Shown here piece by piece: positions 8,002-16,349 of a stretch of 64,000 nucleotides of DNA. Within the stretch, counting starts at the first letter, position 1, and the number at the start of each line of letters is the position of its first letter. The notes under the pieces are model-generated. The model worked only from the letters and a program-made list of their open reading frames with translations. It made no database searches and was not told the origin of the DNA. A program made the position numbers and the translations under genes. Source of the DNA: Acidobacteriaceae bacterium (lineage in GTDB: Bacteria; Acidobacteriota; Terriglobia; Terriglobales; Acidobacteriaceae). The stretch spans positions 62,001-126,000 of the forward strand of contig JAJPKO010000065.1 in assembly GCA_021323655.1 (NCBI GenBank). The letters run 5' to 3'.

Positions 8002-8835
8002 TTAAGAAATTTCGAAGATGTTCTCAGCTTTCGCTGAGCGCGCTTTCGCCAGCGCCGCAACCTGCTTCGCCACGGCATAAAAATCTCTGGCCTTCGCTGC
8101 ATCCTCTCCCAGCAGCGCAATCGGCAGACCTCGATCGCCACCCGCGCGTATCTCCGGATCCAGTTCCACCGATCCCAAAAAGGGCACCTTGAACTGTTGC
8201 GCCATGCGCTCCGCTCCACCTTTTGAAAAGATGTCTATCTCCTGATGGCAATGCGGACAGGTAAAGTGACTCATGTTCTCCACAATCCCCAGCACTTCCA
8301 CATTCACCTGATGAAACATCTCCAGCGCCTTGCGCGCATCCTGCAGCGCAACATCGGACGGCGTAGAAACCACCACCGCTCCGGTCAGCGGGACCGTCTG
8401 CACCAGCGAAATCACCACATCGCCCGTTCCCGGAGGCAGGTCCACCAGCAGAAAATCAAGCTCTCCCCACTCCACCTGCTGCAAAAACTGTCGAATGATC
8501 TGATGCAGCATCGGCCCGCGCATCACCATCGGCTTGTCTCCCGGCGAAATAAAGCCGATCGAAATCACCTTGATTCCATGCGCGGTATTTGGCTCAATCA
8601 TGTTGTTCGCCAGTACCCGCGGCTGTTGCCCGGTCCCCAGCATCAGCGGAACATTCGGCCCATACACATCCGCATCAATCAGGCCAACTTTGTACCCGAG
8701 CTTTGCCAGTGCAATTGCCGTGTTCACCGCAACCGTTGTCTTGCCAACTCCGCCCTTTCCTGAACCAATTGCAACAATGTTTGCCACTCCCGGAATGGCC
8801 GTGGGTGTAGGCGCTGCCGCATGTGAATGTGCCAT
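8002..8835 (-). CDS. mrp: Mrp/NBP35-type iron-sulfur carrier ATPase
   Basis: 277 residues. The deviant Walker A motif GSGKGGVGKTT is at 24-34, DADVYGPN follows, and the paired cysteines CPHC at 193-196 bridge the Fe-S cluster in the homodimer. VDLPPGTGD is the switch/Walker B region. The usual N-terminal MIP18/DUF59 domain is absent; a short His/Ala-rich tail replaces it. It carries Fe-S clusters to apo-proteins. It stands alone, separated by about 90 bases from the upstream thioesterase gene. Confidence 0.92.
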   Translation of the reverse strand: MAHSHAAAPTPTAIPGVANIVAIGSGKGGVGKTTVAVNTAIALAKLGYKVGLIDADVYGPNVPLMLGTGQQPRVLANNMIEPNTAHGIKVISIGFISPGDKPMVMRGPMLHQIIRQFLQQVEWGELDFLLVDLPPGTGDVVISLVQTVPLTGAVVVSTPSDVALQDARKALEMFHQVNVEVLGIVENMSHFTCPHCHQEIDIFSKGGAERMAQQFKVPFLGSVELDPEIRAGGDRGLPIALLGEDAAKARDFYAVAKQVAALAKARSAKAENIFEIS

Positions 8836-8925
8836 GTCAAAAACTCCTCAAAACTGTTAAAAAAGATACCTGCGTGCCACACACGAATCGAAGACTTTGT
8901 ATGTGGAAGTGGTTCAGCCTCAGCC

Positions 8926-9459
8926 CTACACGCGTCCCGGACGCACCGATCCCTGCACTTCAATTTCACCTTTTCGTGCAGCCCGCTTCAGTTCCAGCTC
9001 TTTTTGTCGGAGCTCCCGCCGTCGTCCCGCATCTTCGTAGCGGCGCTTTTCTTCTTCCGTCTCCGGCTGCACCTTCGGCACCGGAACGCGCCTTCCCTGC
9101 GAATCCACCGCTACAAATGTTAGATACGCTGAAGCCACATGGCGGTGCGTTCCGGCAATCGTGTTTTCCACCCACACCTTGACGCCCACTTCCATTGAAG
9201 TATTAAAGGCGCGGTTCAGGGACGACTTCAGAATCAGCAGATCGCCCACATGCACCGGCGCAATAAAATCAATGTGGTCCATTGAGGCGGTCACAACATG
9301 GGTGCGCGAGTGCCGGTAGGCCGCCATCGCACCCACCAGATCAATAAAGTGCATCAGCCGTCCACCCAGCAAATTATTCAGCGTATTCGTATCATTCGGC
9401 AGAATCAGCTCGGTCATCTCCGACTGCGATTCAGCCACACTACGCGCAGGAAAATGCAT
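8926..9459 (-). CDS. Hotdog-fold acyl-CoA thioesterase (YciA/BACH-like)
   Basis: 177 residues. SQSEMTELILPNDTNTLNNLLGGRLMHFID carries the family's Asn-Asp-Thr-Asn and Gly-Gly segments; SMDHIDFIAPVHVGDLL and VEVWVEN-like strands complete one hotdog domain. It would hydrolyse acyl-CoA thioesters in the cytosol. The C-terminal 40 residues are charged (EEEKRRYEDAGRRRELRQKE), probably a helix. The ATG at 9459 is chosen because family members extend upstream of the internal Met15. Confidence 0.85.
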   Translation of the reverse strand: MHFPARSVAESQSEMTELILPNDTNTLNNLLGGRLMHFIDLVGAMAAYRHSRTHVVTASMDHIDFIAPVHVGDLLILKSSLNRAFNTSMEVGVKVWVENTIAGTHRHVASAYLTFVAVDSQGRRVPVPKVQPETEEEKRRYEDAGRRRELRQKELELKRAARKGEIEVQGSVRPGRV

Positions 9460-9709
9460 CAGTCATTACCTTCGGCTCTCCGTAAATTTTCAATACAGGT
9501 TTGTTTGAATGTGTGGAAGGAGCCTAACCTTTTAGTTTCGCATAGGAGCCGAACCAGCGCGATCCAGCCATCGCCTCCAACCAGGTGCCCATGTTAGGAA
9601 AGCCGAAAGCGCACTAATGTAAATCAATTCCAGTCTGCGCGAAGCGCACCCCCATCTTCCACCACTGATTCAACCGGAAAGCACAACTACATCTGGTAAA
9701 AATAACTCG
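9460..9709. other. Divergent intergenic stretch
   Basis: 250 bases between the divergent thioesterase and TPR genes. It must hold both promoters, but I see no convincing -35/-10 pair, RNA gene, repeat or small reading frame. Confidence 0.5.
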
Positions 9710-10027
9710 ATGGACAAAATCGCCGCACTCACTGAAATCCTCACCCAGGACCCCAGCAACGCTTTCGCCCGTTACGGCCTCGCGATGGAACACGCCAATC
9801 AAGGCAATGTTGAAACCGCGCTCGCTGAATTCCAGAAGCTCCTCGCCGACCACCCCGACTACACCGCCGGATACTTCATGGCCGCCCAGACGCTCGCCAA
9901 AGTGGGCCGTACGGATGAAGCAAAAATTCGCCTCAACGAAGGCATTGCCGCAGCCCGCCGCACCGCAAACCACCACGCCCTCAGCGAAATGCAGGCGATG
10001 CTCGATGACCTCGAACTGGGCCTGTAA
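9710..10027 (+). CDS. Small TPR-repeat protein
   Basis: 105 residues, wholly helical. Two to three tetratricopeptide units can be read: ARYGLAMEHANQGNVETALAEF, then AGYFMAAQTLAKVGRTDEA and a capping helix ending in MLDDLELGL. TPR units mediate protein contacts. No signal peptide is seen. It is followed after 68 bases by the Lon-N-domain protein on the same strand, so cotranscription is likely. The partner is unknown. Confidence 0.8.
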   Translation: MDKIAALTEILTQDPSNAFARYGLAMEHANQGNVETALAEFQKLLADHPDYTAGYFMAAQTLAKVGRTDEAKIRLNEGIAAARRTANHHALSEMQAMLDDLELGL

Positions 10028-10095
10028 TCTACATCAAAACGAATTGGCCTGAGCATGTTCCTCCACAGCGCGAAGTCGAGCATAATGGCAAGGTC

Positions 10096-10701
10096 ATGAA
10101 GGTCCCCCTCTTTCCGCTTCATGTCGTTCTGTTTCCGGGGACACCGCTGCCGCTCCACATCTTTGAAGAGCGCTACAAGGAGATGATCGGCGAATGCCTT
10201 GCCAGCCGCAGCGGTTTTGGCGTAGTGCGCGCGCAGCGCGAAGGCCTCGCCGTCATCGGCTGTATGGCCTCTGTCGTCCGCGTCTTGCACAAATATGATG
10301 ATGGCCGTTTGGACATCCTTTGCGAAGGAGGAGACCGTTTTGAGATCGAACAGCTCGACAACTCACGCCCCTTTCTTCAGGCTGAGGTGGACTTCTTCAC
10401 CGACGACGGCACCGAGTCTACCCGCTCCCTGCGCGAAGAGTGCCTCGCCCTCCATTTTGAAGTCCTCGAACTGGCCGGCATGGAACAGTCCTCCATCCAC
10501 CTCGATCTCGGCAACCCCATCGCATTCCAGCTGGCCGCCGCTCTTCCGTCTGACCTCGGATTCAAGCAACAACTGCTCGTCCTGCGTTCCGACGCGGAGC
10601 GCACCCAGGCCCTCTGTGAGTTCTACAAAATGATGCTCCCCAAACTCCGTGCCGGAGCACACACCACCCGCGTAGCCGCCGGAAACGGCCGCATCATGTA
10701 G
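10096..10701 (+). CDS. Lon N-terminal (substrate-binding) domain protein
   Basis: 201 residues. The opening VPLFPLHVVLFPGTPLPLHIFEERY is the hallmark of the Lon-protease N-terminal domain, followed by FGVVRA, a VVRVLHKYDDGRLDI strand and a helical second half. There is no AAA+ or Ser-Lys protease part, so this is the stand-alone form and not a protease. A role in substrate recognition or as an adaptor is inferred. AAGG precedes the ATG. Confidence 0.9.
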   Translation: MKVPLFPLHVVLFPGTPLPLHIFEERYKEMIGECLASRSGFGVVRAQREGLAVIGCMASVVRVLHKYDDGRLDILCEGGDRFEIEQLDNSRPFLQAEVDFFTDDGTESTRSLREECLALHFEVLELAGMEQSSIHLDLGNPIAFQLAAALPSDLGFKQQLLVLRSDAERTQALCEFYKMMLPKLRAGAHTTRVAAGNGRIM

Positions 10702-10738
10702 CTCCTGCCGTTGAAGAACCTGTGCGAGTAGAAGTTAC

Positions 10739-10764
10739 CGGGTGCCCCATCCTTTCGCGCAGCG
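10739..10764. repeat. Dispersed acidobacterial-type repeat fragment
   Basis: GGGTGCCCCATCCTTTCGCG resembles the block CCCCATCCTTTGCGAACG at 48403 in this window. Short intergenic elements of this kind are scattered through Acidobacteriaceae genomes. The copy here is partial and lies after the Lon-N-domain gene. The rest of 10702-10902 shows nothing clear. Confidence 0.45.
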
Positions 10765-10902
10765 CCAGTTGGAGATAAAACGCGTTATACTGCGCACCAC
10801 TCTTTCTCTCGCTTGACGGCTAGCTTCGCTATCACTTCTCCCCATCTGGATGTGAAGAGGGCTTACACCTCCAAGCTGTTATTCAGGCACGGCGCACCAA
10901 CA

Positions 10903-10934
10903 AAAAAGGGCATGGCGCATGCCATGCCCTTTTT
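10903..10934. terminator. Bidirectional intrinsic terminator
   Basis: Five A, then GGGCATGGC (10908-10916), loop GCAT, then GCCATGCCC (10921-10929) and five T. The stem is a perfect 9 bp, with A- and T-tracts in mirror arrangement, so it works on both strands. It separates the Lon-N-domain gene (+) from the Gly-rich gene (-), 14 bases after the latter's stop. Confidence 0.9.
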
Positions 10935-10948
10935 CGAATCATTGGATT

Positions 10949-11662
10949 TTACCGGTGTCCACCACCATGGAAGCCACCACCACCGTGGAAACCACCGCCG
11001 CCTCCTCCATGGAAGCCACCACCACCAAACCCATGGAAGCCGCCGCCGCTATATGCGTGCATTGCAGAGCTACCGTGGAATCCGGAAGCACCACTGTACC
11101 CATGGAAACCGGACTCACCGTGGAATCCCCCATAAGGGCCGCGATATCCAATACTGTTCAGCACCCGCGAGTTCCCATAAGCACCACCGTTGCGGAAACC
11201 GTTGTGAAAGCCACCGATGCGAGGTTGTGGTCGGCCCCAAGCTCCACCATTGCGGTAGCCGTTGTTGAACCCATTGGTATATCCGCGTGTATAACCATAA
11301 CCATATCCACGGCCATAACCCCAGCGGCCATGACCCCAGTAAGGATGCGACCAGCCCCAGCCACCCCATGGATGGCCCCATCCCCAACCCCATGGCGCTC
11401 CGTACCACCCGGTAAACCACGGGCCAGCACCAATAAAGAGACCGCCCACAAACCAGTCTGGGCCATAGTACCCATACGGAGCGCAGTCATACGGCCAGTA
11501 AGGGTAATATCCCCAGGGGCAGACCGGTGGCGCTGCCACATACACAGGGGCCGGATAGTCCACCACCGGCCCAATACCGATACCAACAGCGATCTGGCTA
11601 TGGGCGAACGAAGCCGGCAAAGCAAGCGCCGCGAGCAACGCGAGTGAACGTAGAATACGCAC
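10949..11662 (-). CDS. Exported Gly/Tyr/Trp/His-rich repeat protein
   Basis: 237 residues from a GTG at 11662, chosen because GGGAGGT lies 7 bases before it and a good signal peptide starts there (RILRSLALLAALALPASFAHSQ). The mature part has a hydrophobic IAVGIGIGPVVDYPAPVYVAAPP segment, a region dense in Tyr/Trp/Pro, then RGYGYGYTRGYTNGF-type repeats, and it ends in GFHGGGG/FHGGG repeats. No domain is recognised. Low complexity and export suggest a surface or matrix protein; His clusters could bind metals. Function unknown. Confidence 0.75.
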   Translation of the reverse strand: MRILRSLALLAALALPASFAHSQIAVGIGIGPVVDYPAPVYVAAPPVCPWGYYPYWPYDCAPYGYYGPDWFVGGLFIGAGPWFTGWYGAPWGWGWGHPWGGWGWSHPYWGHGRWGYGRGYGYGYTRGYTNGFNNGYRNGGAWGRPQPRIGGFHNGFRNGGAYGNSRVLNSIGYRGPYGGFHGESGFHGYSGASGFHGSSAMHAYSGGGFHGFGGGGFHGGGGGGFHGGGGFHGGGHR

Positions 11663-11801
11663 CAGGACACCTCCCGTCAGAGGAAACCGCTGTCCGTCTG
11701 ACGCGACCTGCACGGCCCACACGAAGAACCCGCAGGAAACCCACTCTATTAGAACCCTGGAGCCATAAAAAGTTGCGTGTGGGCCTTCTCTCCGGCAATC
11801 T

Positions 11802-12881
11802 TTACCGGCGTGCCTCAAATACCATACTGAACGGTGTCTCCGACGCACGGCGAAAACGTGTAAACCCGCCCTGCATCACAACTTCCCGTATCTTCTTCTC
11901 CCCTGCCTGCGCTCCCAGACCTACTCCTACCTCCTGGGCCAGCGAGGCAGGCACACAGCATATCGTGGACGCGGAATAAAATATCTTCCCCACTGGATTC
12001 AGATTGGCGGAAATGTCGTCCGCTGCCTGTGGCTCAACAATCATCCACGTTCCATCCTTTGCCAACGAGTTATAGACATGACGCGCCGCACCCGTCGGGT
12101 CGCCCATATCGTGCAGGCAATCGAAGCACGCGGCAAAGTCATACCCGCTTCCTGGATACGCCTGCGCCGGAGCAACTTCAAAATGCACCCGCTCAGACAA
12201 GCCGGCCTCCGCCGCGATCTGGCGTGCACGCTGAACAGACGCATCGTGATAATCGAACCCGAAGAATTCCGACGCCGGATAGGTCTGCGCCATCAGAATC
12301 GTCGAGGCGCCATGACCGCAGCCAATATCTGCAACGCGCGCGCCGGAACGCAGCTTCTCTTCCACTCGATCGAGCGCAGGAATCCAGTTGGTCGTCAGGT
12401 TCGCCAGATAATTTGGCCGGAAGAACCGCTCCGTGCCTTCAAACAGGCCCTTTTCATGTTCGTGCCATCCAAAGCCCTTGCCCGTGCGGAAGATCTCGGT
12501 GATCTTCTCCTCGTCCTTCATGCACGACGCAATAAAGTGATACAGCCCTGGAAGGTCCATTGCCATCCCACCCTGTGAGAGCAGCTGCGCCTGTTCCGGC
12601 GTCATAAAGTACATTCCAGACGACGCATCGTATTCCACATATTTCGCCGCCGCGTTGGCATTCAGCCACTCGCGCACATATCGCTCAAATGTGCCCGTGC
12701 GCTTCGCCAGGTCGGCCGCGGTCATCGGCTCCCCGCTCGCCAGCGCGCGATACAGCCCCAGCCGGTCTCCGATGACCAGCAATACTGAGTGCATCGCCGC
12801 GCCCATATCGCCAACAGCCTGATGCAACAACGCCTGCATCTTGTCCGGATCTACCGATCTGGACATGCTTTGTGTAGCCAT
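11802..12881 (-). CDS. SAM-dependent methyltransferase with N-terminal winged-helix domain
   Basis: 359 residues. The N-terminal 100 residues (MHSVLLVIGDRLGLYRALA, MTAADLAKRTGTFERYVREWL) are the dimerisation/winged-helix domain seen in Rv2258c-like methyltransferases. The SAM site VADIGCGHGASTILMAQ follows near residue 185, with FFGFDYHDASV and a CFDCLHDMGDP motif. Small-molecule methylation is likely; the substrate is unknown. It is a single gene, convergent with nothing, with the Gly-rich gene downstream on the same strand. An AAGGAGGGAG ribosome site precedes the ATG. Confidence 0.88.
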   Translation of the reverse strand: MATQSMSRSVDPDKMQALLHQAVGDMGAAMHSVLLVIGDRLGLYRALASGEPMTAADLAKRTGTFERYVREWLNANAAAKYVEYDASSGMYFMTPEQAQLLSQGGMAMDLPGLYHFIASCMKDEEKITEIFRTGKGFGWHEHEKGLFEGTERFFRPNYLANLTTNWIPALDRVEEKLRSGARVADIGCGHGASTILMAQTYPASEFFGFDYHDASVQRARQIAAEAGLSERVHFEVAPAQAYPGSGYDFAACFDCLHDMGDPTGAARHVYNSLAKDGTWMIVEPQAADDISANLNPVGKIFYSASTICCVPASLAQEVGVGLGAQAGEKKIREVVMQGGFTRFRRASETPFSMVFEARR

Positions 12882-13049
12882 AAACTCCCTCCTTGGGAAT
12901 AAGAGCTCATGGGTGGAGACTCAGGCCTGAACATGCCCGTAAGAGGAGGGAATAAGACGCCGGAGGAACACACCCGTCCGCCCCGCGATTATACTCGCAG
13001 AAATAGTGGCGCGGATAACCCCACCGTTACAGGTGTGAGAGACAGGACA

Positions 13050-14309
13050 TCAGCTCAGGTTTTCCGCGTCCAGAATCGGCATGTCCAGCGTGGGCTCCAG
13101 CAGGCAATCAAGATGGGCGATTTTCTCGAGCGCGCACTTCAGGGCAGACCCGGAACACGGCTCAGCAATCACCACAAATGGCAGATTGGTCTTGTTGTAA
13201 CCAGGCTTTTGCAGAATCGCGTGAATATTGATCTCCTGCTCAGCCAGTGCTCCAGCAATCTGCGCAATAATTCCAGGACGGTCTTTCACGATAAACCGAA
13301 TATAATGCGGAACGAGCAGGTCAGCGCTGACCGCTGTTTTCATACTGGGAAGATCAATGGTCCGCGAACCATGCGCAATCGCCAACAGATCAGAGACGAC
13401 TGCCACCGCCGTCGGATGTCCGCCTGCGCCGTGTCCGGAAAAGACAACGTCTCCGCCATAGGCACCGCCCACCAGTACCATATTTTCCGTGCCCCGCGAC
13501 CATGCCAGCGGAGAAGTCTTCGGCACGAGCATGGGCCCGACCACGGCCAGTACTCGGCCGTCCTTCAACTCTGCGCGAGAGATCTGGCGAATCGTGCAGC
13601 CCATCTCCTTGGCATAGGCGAAATCAATCGCAGCAATTTCGGCGATGGGTTTGCAGGAAACGTCCTTCACCGCCACATCGGCACGCAACGCAATGCGCGA
13701 CAAAATCACCAGCTTGGCCCGCGCGTCAAATCCGCCGACATCTTCTGTGGGATCGGCTTCAGCGTATCCAAGCTTCTGCGCTTCTTTCAGCACTGGAGCA
13801 AACTCCGCACCCTCTTCCATCTTGCTCAGGATGAAATTACAGGTGCCGTTCAGGATGCCTTCAATGCGCGTGATGCGGTCTCCAGCCAGGCCTTGCTGAA
13901 TGCCTGGAATTACCGGCACTCCGCCAGCCACAGCAGCGCCGTAATAAAGATGAACGCCTTTCTCGCGCGCCAGCTTGTCGAGCGCAATGCCATGTTCGGC
14001 AATCAGCTTCTTGTTTGCGGTCACAACTGACTTGCCGGATCCCAGCGCGCGGCGCACCCATTCGCCTGTGGGCTCAAGACCGCCCACCAGTTCCAGCACC
14101 ACATCTACTGGCGACGACAGCACCTCATCAATGTTCTCTGTCCATGTCACACCCACGGGGACCCAGTCTGCGCGTTTGCGCGCAACGCCGCGGTTGAAGA
14201 TGTGCGTCAGTTCAATGCCTTGTGATTTTTCATCGCAAAGAATGCGCGCCACAGAACTACCCACCGTTCCAAAACCAAGGATGGCCACCTTAGAGACAAC
14301 TTGACTCAC
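13050..14309 (-). CDS. hom: Homoserine dehydrogenase
   Basis: About 419 residues from a GTG at 14309 with GGGGAG 9 bases upstream; an ATG at 14333 is possible but has no such site. Domains in order: NAD(P) binding (VAILGFGTVGSSVARIL), catalytic domain with LVGGLEPTGEWVRRAL, TANKKLIAEHG, EGILNGTCNFIL and GYAEADPTEDVGG, then a C-terminal ACT domain (HYIRFIVKDRPGIIAQIAGAL). It reduces aspartate semialdehyde to homoserine for Thr/Met synthesis; the ACT domain is the expected site of threonine feedback. It overlaps the decayed upstream gene by 20 bases. Confidence 0.95.
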   Translation of the reverse strand: MSQVVSKVAILGFGTVGSSVARILCDEKSQGIELTHIFNRGVARKRADWVPVGVTWTENIDEVLSSPVDVVLELVGGLEPTGEWVRRALGSGKSVVTANKKLIAEHGIALDKLAREKGVHLYYGAAVAGGVPVIPGIQQGLAGDRITRIEGILNGTCNFILSKMEEGAEFAPVLKEAQKLGYAEADPTEDVGGFDARAKLVILSRIALRADVAVKDVSCKPIAEIAAIDFAYAKEMGCTIRQISRAELKDGRVLAVVGPMLVPKTSPLAWSRGTENMVLVGGAYGGDVVFSGHGAGGHPTAVAVVSDLLAIAHGSRTIDLPSMKTAVSADLLVPHYIRFIVKDRPGIIAQIAGALAEQEINIHAILQKPGYNKTNLPFVVIAEPCSGSALKCALEKIAHLDCLLEPTLDMPILDAENLS

Positions 14310-14887
14310 TCTTCTTTTCTCCCCACGCATCATGTCTTGACAGGAATCCTGACTTCCATCTTAGCGGAAGTCGCTGGACAGGCAGTTGATTGTACGGCGT
14401 AAACCCTTCCCATTCGATGGGAGTAAAGGTATTTCCCTGCAATGTTTCCAGCAACTCTTTATATATGCCCTCGCCATTGGATCTGTTGGTCATCATCAGC
14501 ATGCCTGCTCCGGCATCCTGAAAATACACAGCGTAATTGCGCCATCCCTCCTGCACAAGCTGCATCACCATATAGGCGAAGGCTACTTTACTGAGCGACG
14601 CTGCGCTCATGATCGTGTCCGTTTGTAATGGAAGGCGAAGCGTACGGTCCCGCTCTCCATAGGTTTTCAGGTAAACGATCTTGCGGTCGTCGAAAATTGC
14701 AAGACCAAGGCCTGGAACTCTGGCTGCATGCTTCAGCCGTTCTACGGTCGAGTCAATCGCGTTTGCTGAGATTGCGCTGCCGTCCAGCCGCTTTACAGAA
14801 GAAGCATTTTGAAAATGCTCCGTAGACGACGAAGCACATCCTGTAAACAGCAACGCTGCTTTCAACCAATAAGACCGGCCGTTTCAT
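14290..14887 (-). pseudogene. Decayed serine hydrolase (beta-lactamase/PBP4-like)
   Basis: A strong GGAGG site and ATG at 14887 open MKRPVLL, but the frame carrying the rest is offset by one base; it continues from about 14865 with a lipobox-like LLFTGC. The SxxK motif (SLSK) then appears in the family context TDTIMSAASLSKVAFAYMV, but the chain jumps after LVQEG to NYAVYFQDAGAGMLMMTNRSNG, which belongs near the C-terminus. The central 200 or so residues with the YxN and HxG regions are missing. Frameshift plus internal deletion make a working enzyme unlikely. Confidence 0.75.
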
Positions 14888-14909
14888 TCGTCCTCCGAGA
14901 TACGGCGTT

Positions 14910-16349
14910 TTATTCCACTGGTTCCCTGGCGTTCTGCTCTGCCGAGGCCTTCATGCTCTCCATGCTGTCTCGCTCCATGGCCAGTGGAATTCTGACCTCC
15001 GCCTGACACCCTCTCGCACCTGTGCGATTGCGTAGTTCAAGCGAGCCGTTATGGGCTTCAGCAATTTGCCTAGCCAGCACAAGGCCTACTCCCGTGCCCG
15101 TGCGCTTGGTGGTGTAGAACGGCACAAAAAGGTTCCCCGGATTGGCGATGCCTGGGCCGTTGTCTTCAACAAAGACAGAGGCAAATGCGCCCACAGCTTT
15201 TGCGGAAATCTTTACTTCAGGTGTTCCGGACTGTCCGCCTTCTTCATGTTCACTGAGGGCCGCTTCAATTCCATTGCGAACCAAGTTGATCAGCAATTGC
15301 TCCAACTGGTCCGCATCGGCCATCAGATCCACTGGCGGCACCTCTTCGACTTCTATCCGAAGCCGGGTTTCCAGACCCGCCACCCGGTCCACCAGTGCCT
15401 GAAGCGGTACTCTGCGTAAAACAGGCGCCGGCAGCTGTGCCAATTGCCGGTATGCCTGCACAAATCGGTTGAGCGACTCCGCGCGGCCTTCAATTACATT
15501 CAACCCGCGTTCAAAATCGGCAGTATTACCATCCGCCACCTGCCCCACCCGTAGTCGCAGGCTGCCTGCAATAGACTTGATTGGAGCCAGCGAATTGCTG
15601 ATCTCATGACCCAGCACGCGAATCAGCCTGCGCCATGCCGCCCTTTCTTCTTCGCGCAGAGCTGCGCCTACGTCAGAAAGAACAAGCAGCGTATGTGGAA
15701 TGCCACGCTGACGAAAGGTATTCTTGCGTACCATCCAGCGTGTCTGCTGACCTTGCGATTCAATGATGGCAATGCCTTCGTCCGGTTCATCCAGAAATCT
15801 TTGCAGGCCAAGCTCGCTGGCTTTTCTGCCCAGGTCCCTCGTTGCATTCAAGCGAAGCACCCGTTCCGCTGCCGGATTCACCACGCGCATCGCACACTCC
15901 TGATCAAATGCCATCACGGGAGAATCCATTTCCAGAATCACGCGGCGTAGCAAAGCCACGGCCTCCAGCGCTCCCAGGCGCTGGGATTGCAAGGTATCGG
16001 CAAGTTCGTTGATCTCAATCGCCAGTTCCCCGAGAGCATCCTTCGGCGTGGCATTGCGAGCACGGAAGGAGAAGTCTTCTTCTCGCAGAGCGGCAACCAC
16101 ATTGGCCAGCGTCTGCAGAGGACGCACTACCTGCTCAATAAAGATGGATGCCACCAGCAGTACGACCAGAGCCAGCGCGGCCAGTACGCCCAGGATGACG
16201 GGCAATGAGACGCGCTCAACCCAGAGCAGTATGGCAATCAGAATGAAGATAGGCAGGCACAGTGAGGCGATCAGCATTTTGATCCGGGCCTCAAAGCGAA
16301 ACCCTTCTGTAGGTATTTTCTTCCGTGCAAACCGCCTGTCAGATGCCAT
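14910..16349 (-). CDS. NtrY-type sensor histidine kinase
   Basis: 479 residues. Two membrane helices (about 25-45 and 50-71) with almost no periplasmic loop, HAMP (72-122), a PAS-like domain (about 132-230, MDSPVMAFDQ), the dimerisation/phospho-acceptor box with His248 (VLGHEISNSLAPIK), and a HATPase domain with NLVRNGIEAA, DNGPGIANPGNLF and GTGVGLVLA. The short loop suggests sensing within the membrane or cytoplasm. It overlaps the NtrC-type regulator by 11 bases and is the last gene of the efflux operon, so it most likely controls it. Confidence 0.93.
   Translation of the reverse strand: MASDRRFARKKIPTEGFRFEARIKMLIASLCLPIFILIAILLWVERVSLPVILGVLAALALVVLLVASIFIEQVVRPLQTLANVVAALREEDFSFRARNATPKDALGELAIEINELADTLQSQRLGALEAVALLRRVILEMDSPVMAFDQECAMRVVNPAAERVLRLNATRDLGRKASELGLQRFLDEPDEGIAIIESQGQQTRWMVRKNTFRQRGIPHTLLVLSDVGAALREEERAAWRRLIRVLGHEISNSLAPIKSIAGSLRLRVGQVADGNTADFERGLNVIEGRAESLNRFVQAYRQLAQLPAPVLRRVPLQALVDRVAGLETRLRIEVEEVPPVDLMADADQLEQLLINLVRNGIEAALSEHEEGGQSGTPEVKISAKAVGAFASVFVEDNGPGIANPGNLFVPFYTTKRTGTGVGLVLARQIAEAHNGSLELRNRTGARGCQAEVRIPLAMERDSMESMKASAEQNAREPVE

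Noticed and set aside
10813-11268. His-rich plus-strand frame opposite the Gly-rich gene
   Set aside because: It is the complement of a Gly-repeat region, runs through the terminator at 10903, and has no ribosome site.
12909-14030. 373-residue open frame on the plus strand
   Set aside because: It lies opposite homoserine dehydrogenase, whose motifs are complete. The plus-strand product is rich in Arg, Gln, Asn and His with no family pattern, typical of an antisense frame in GC-rich DNA.
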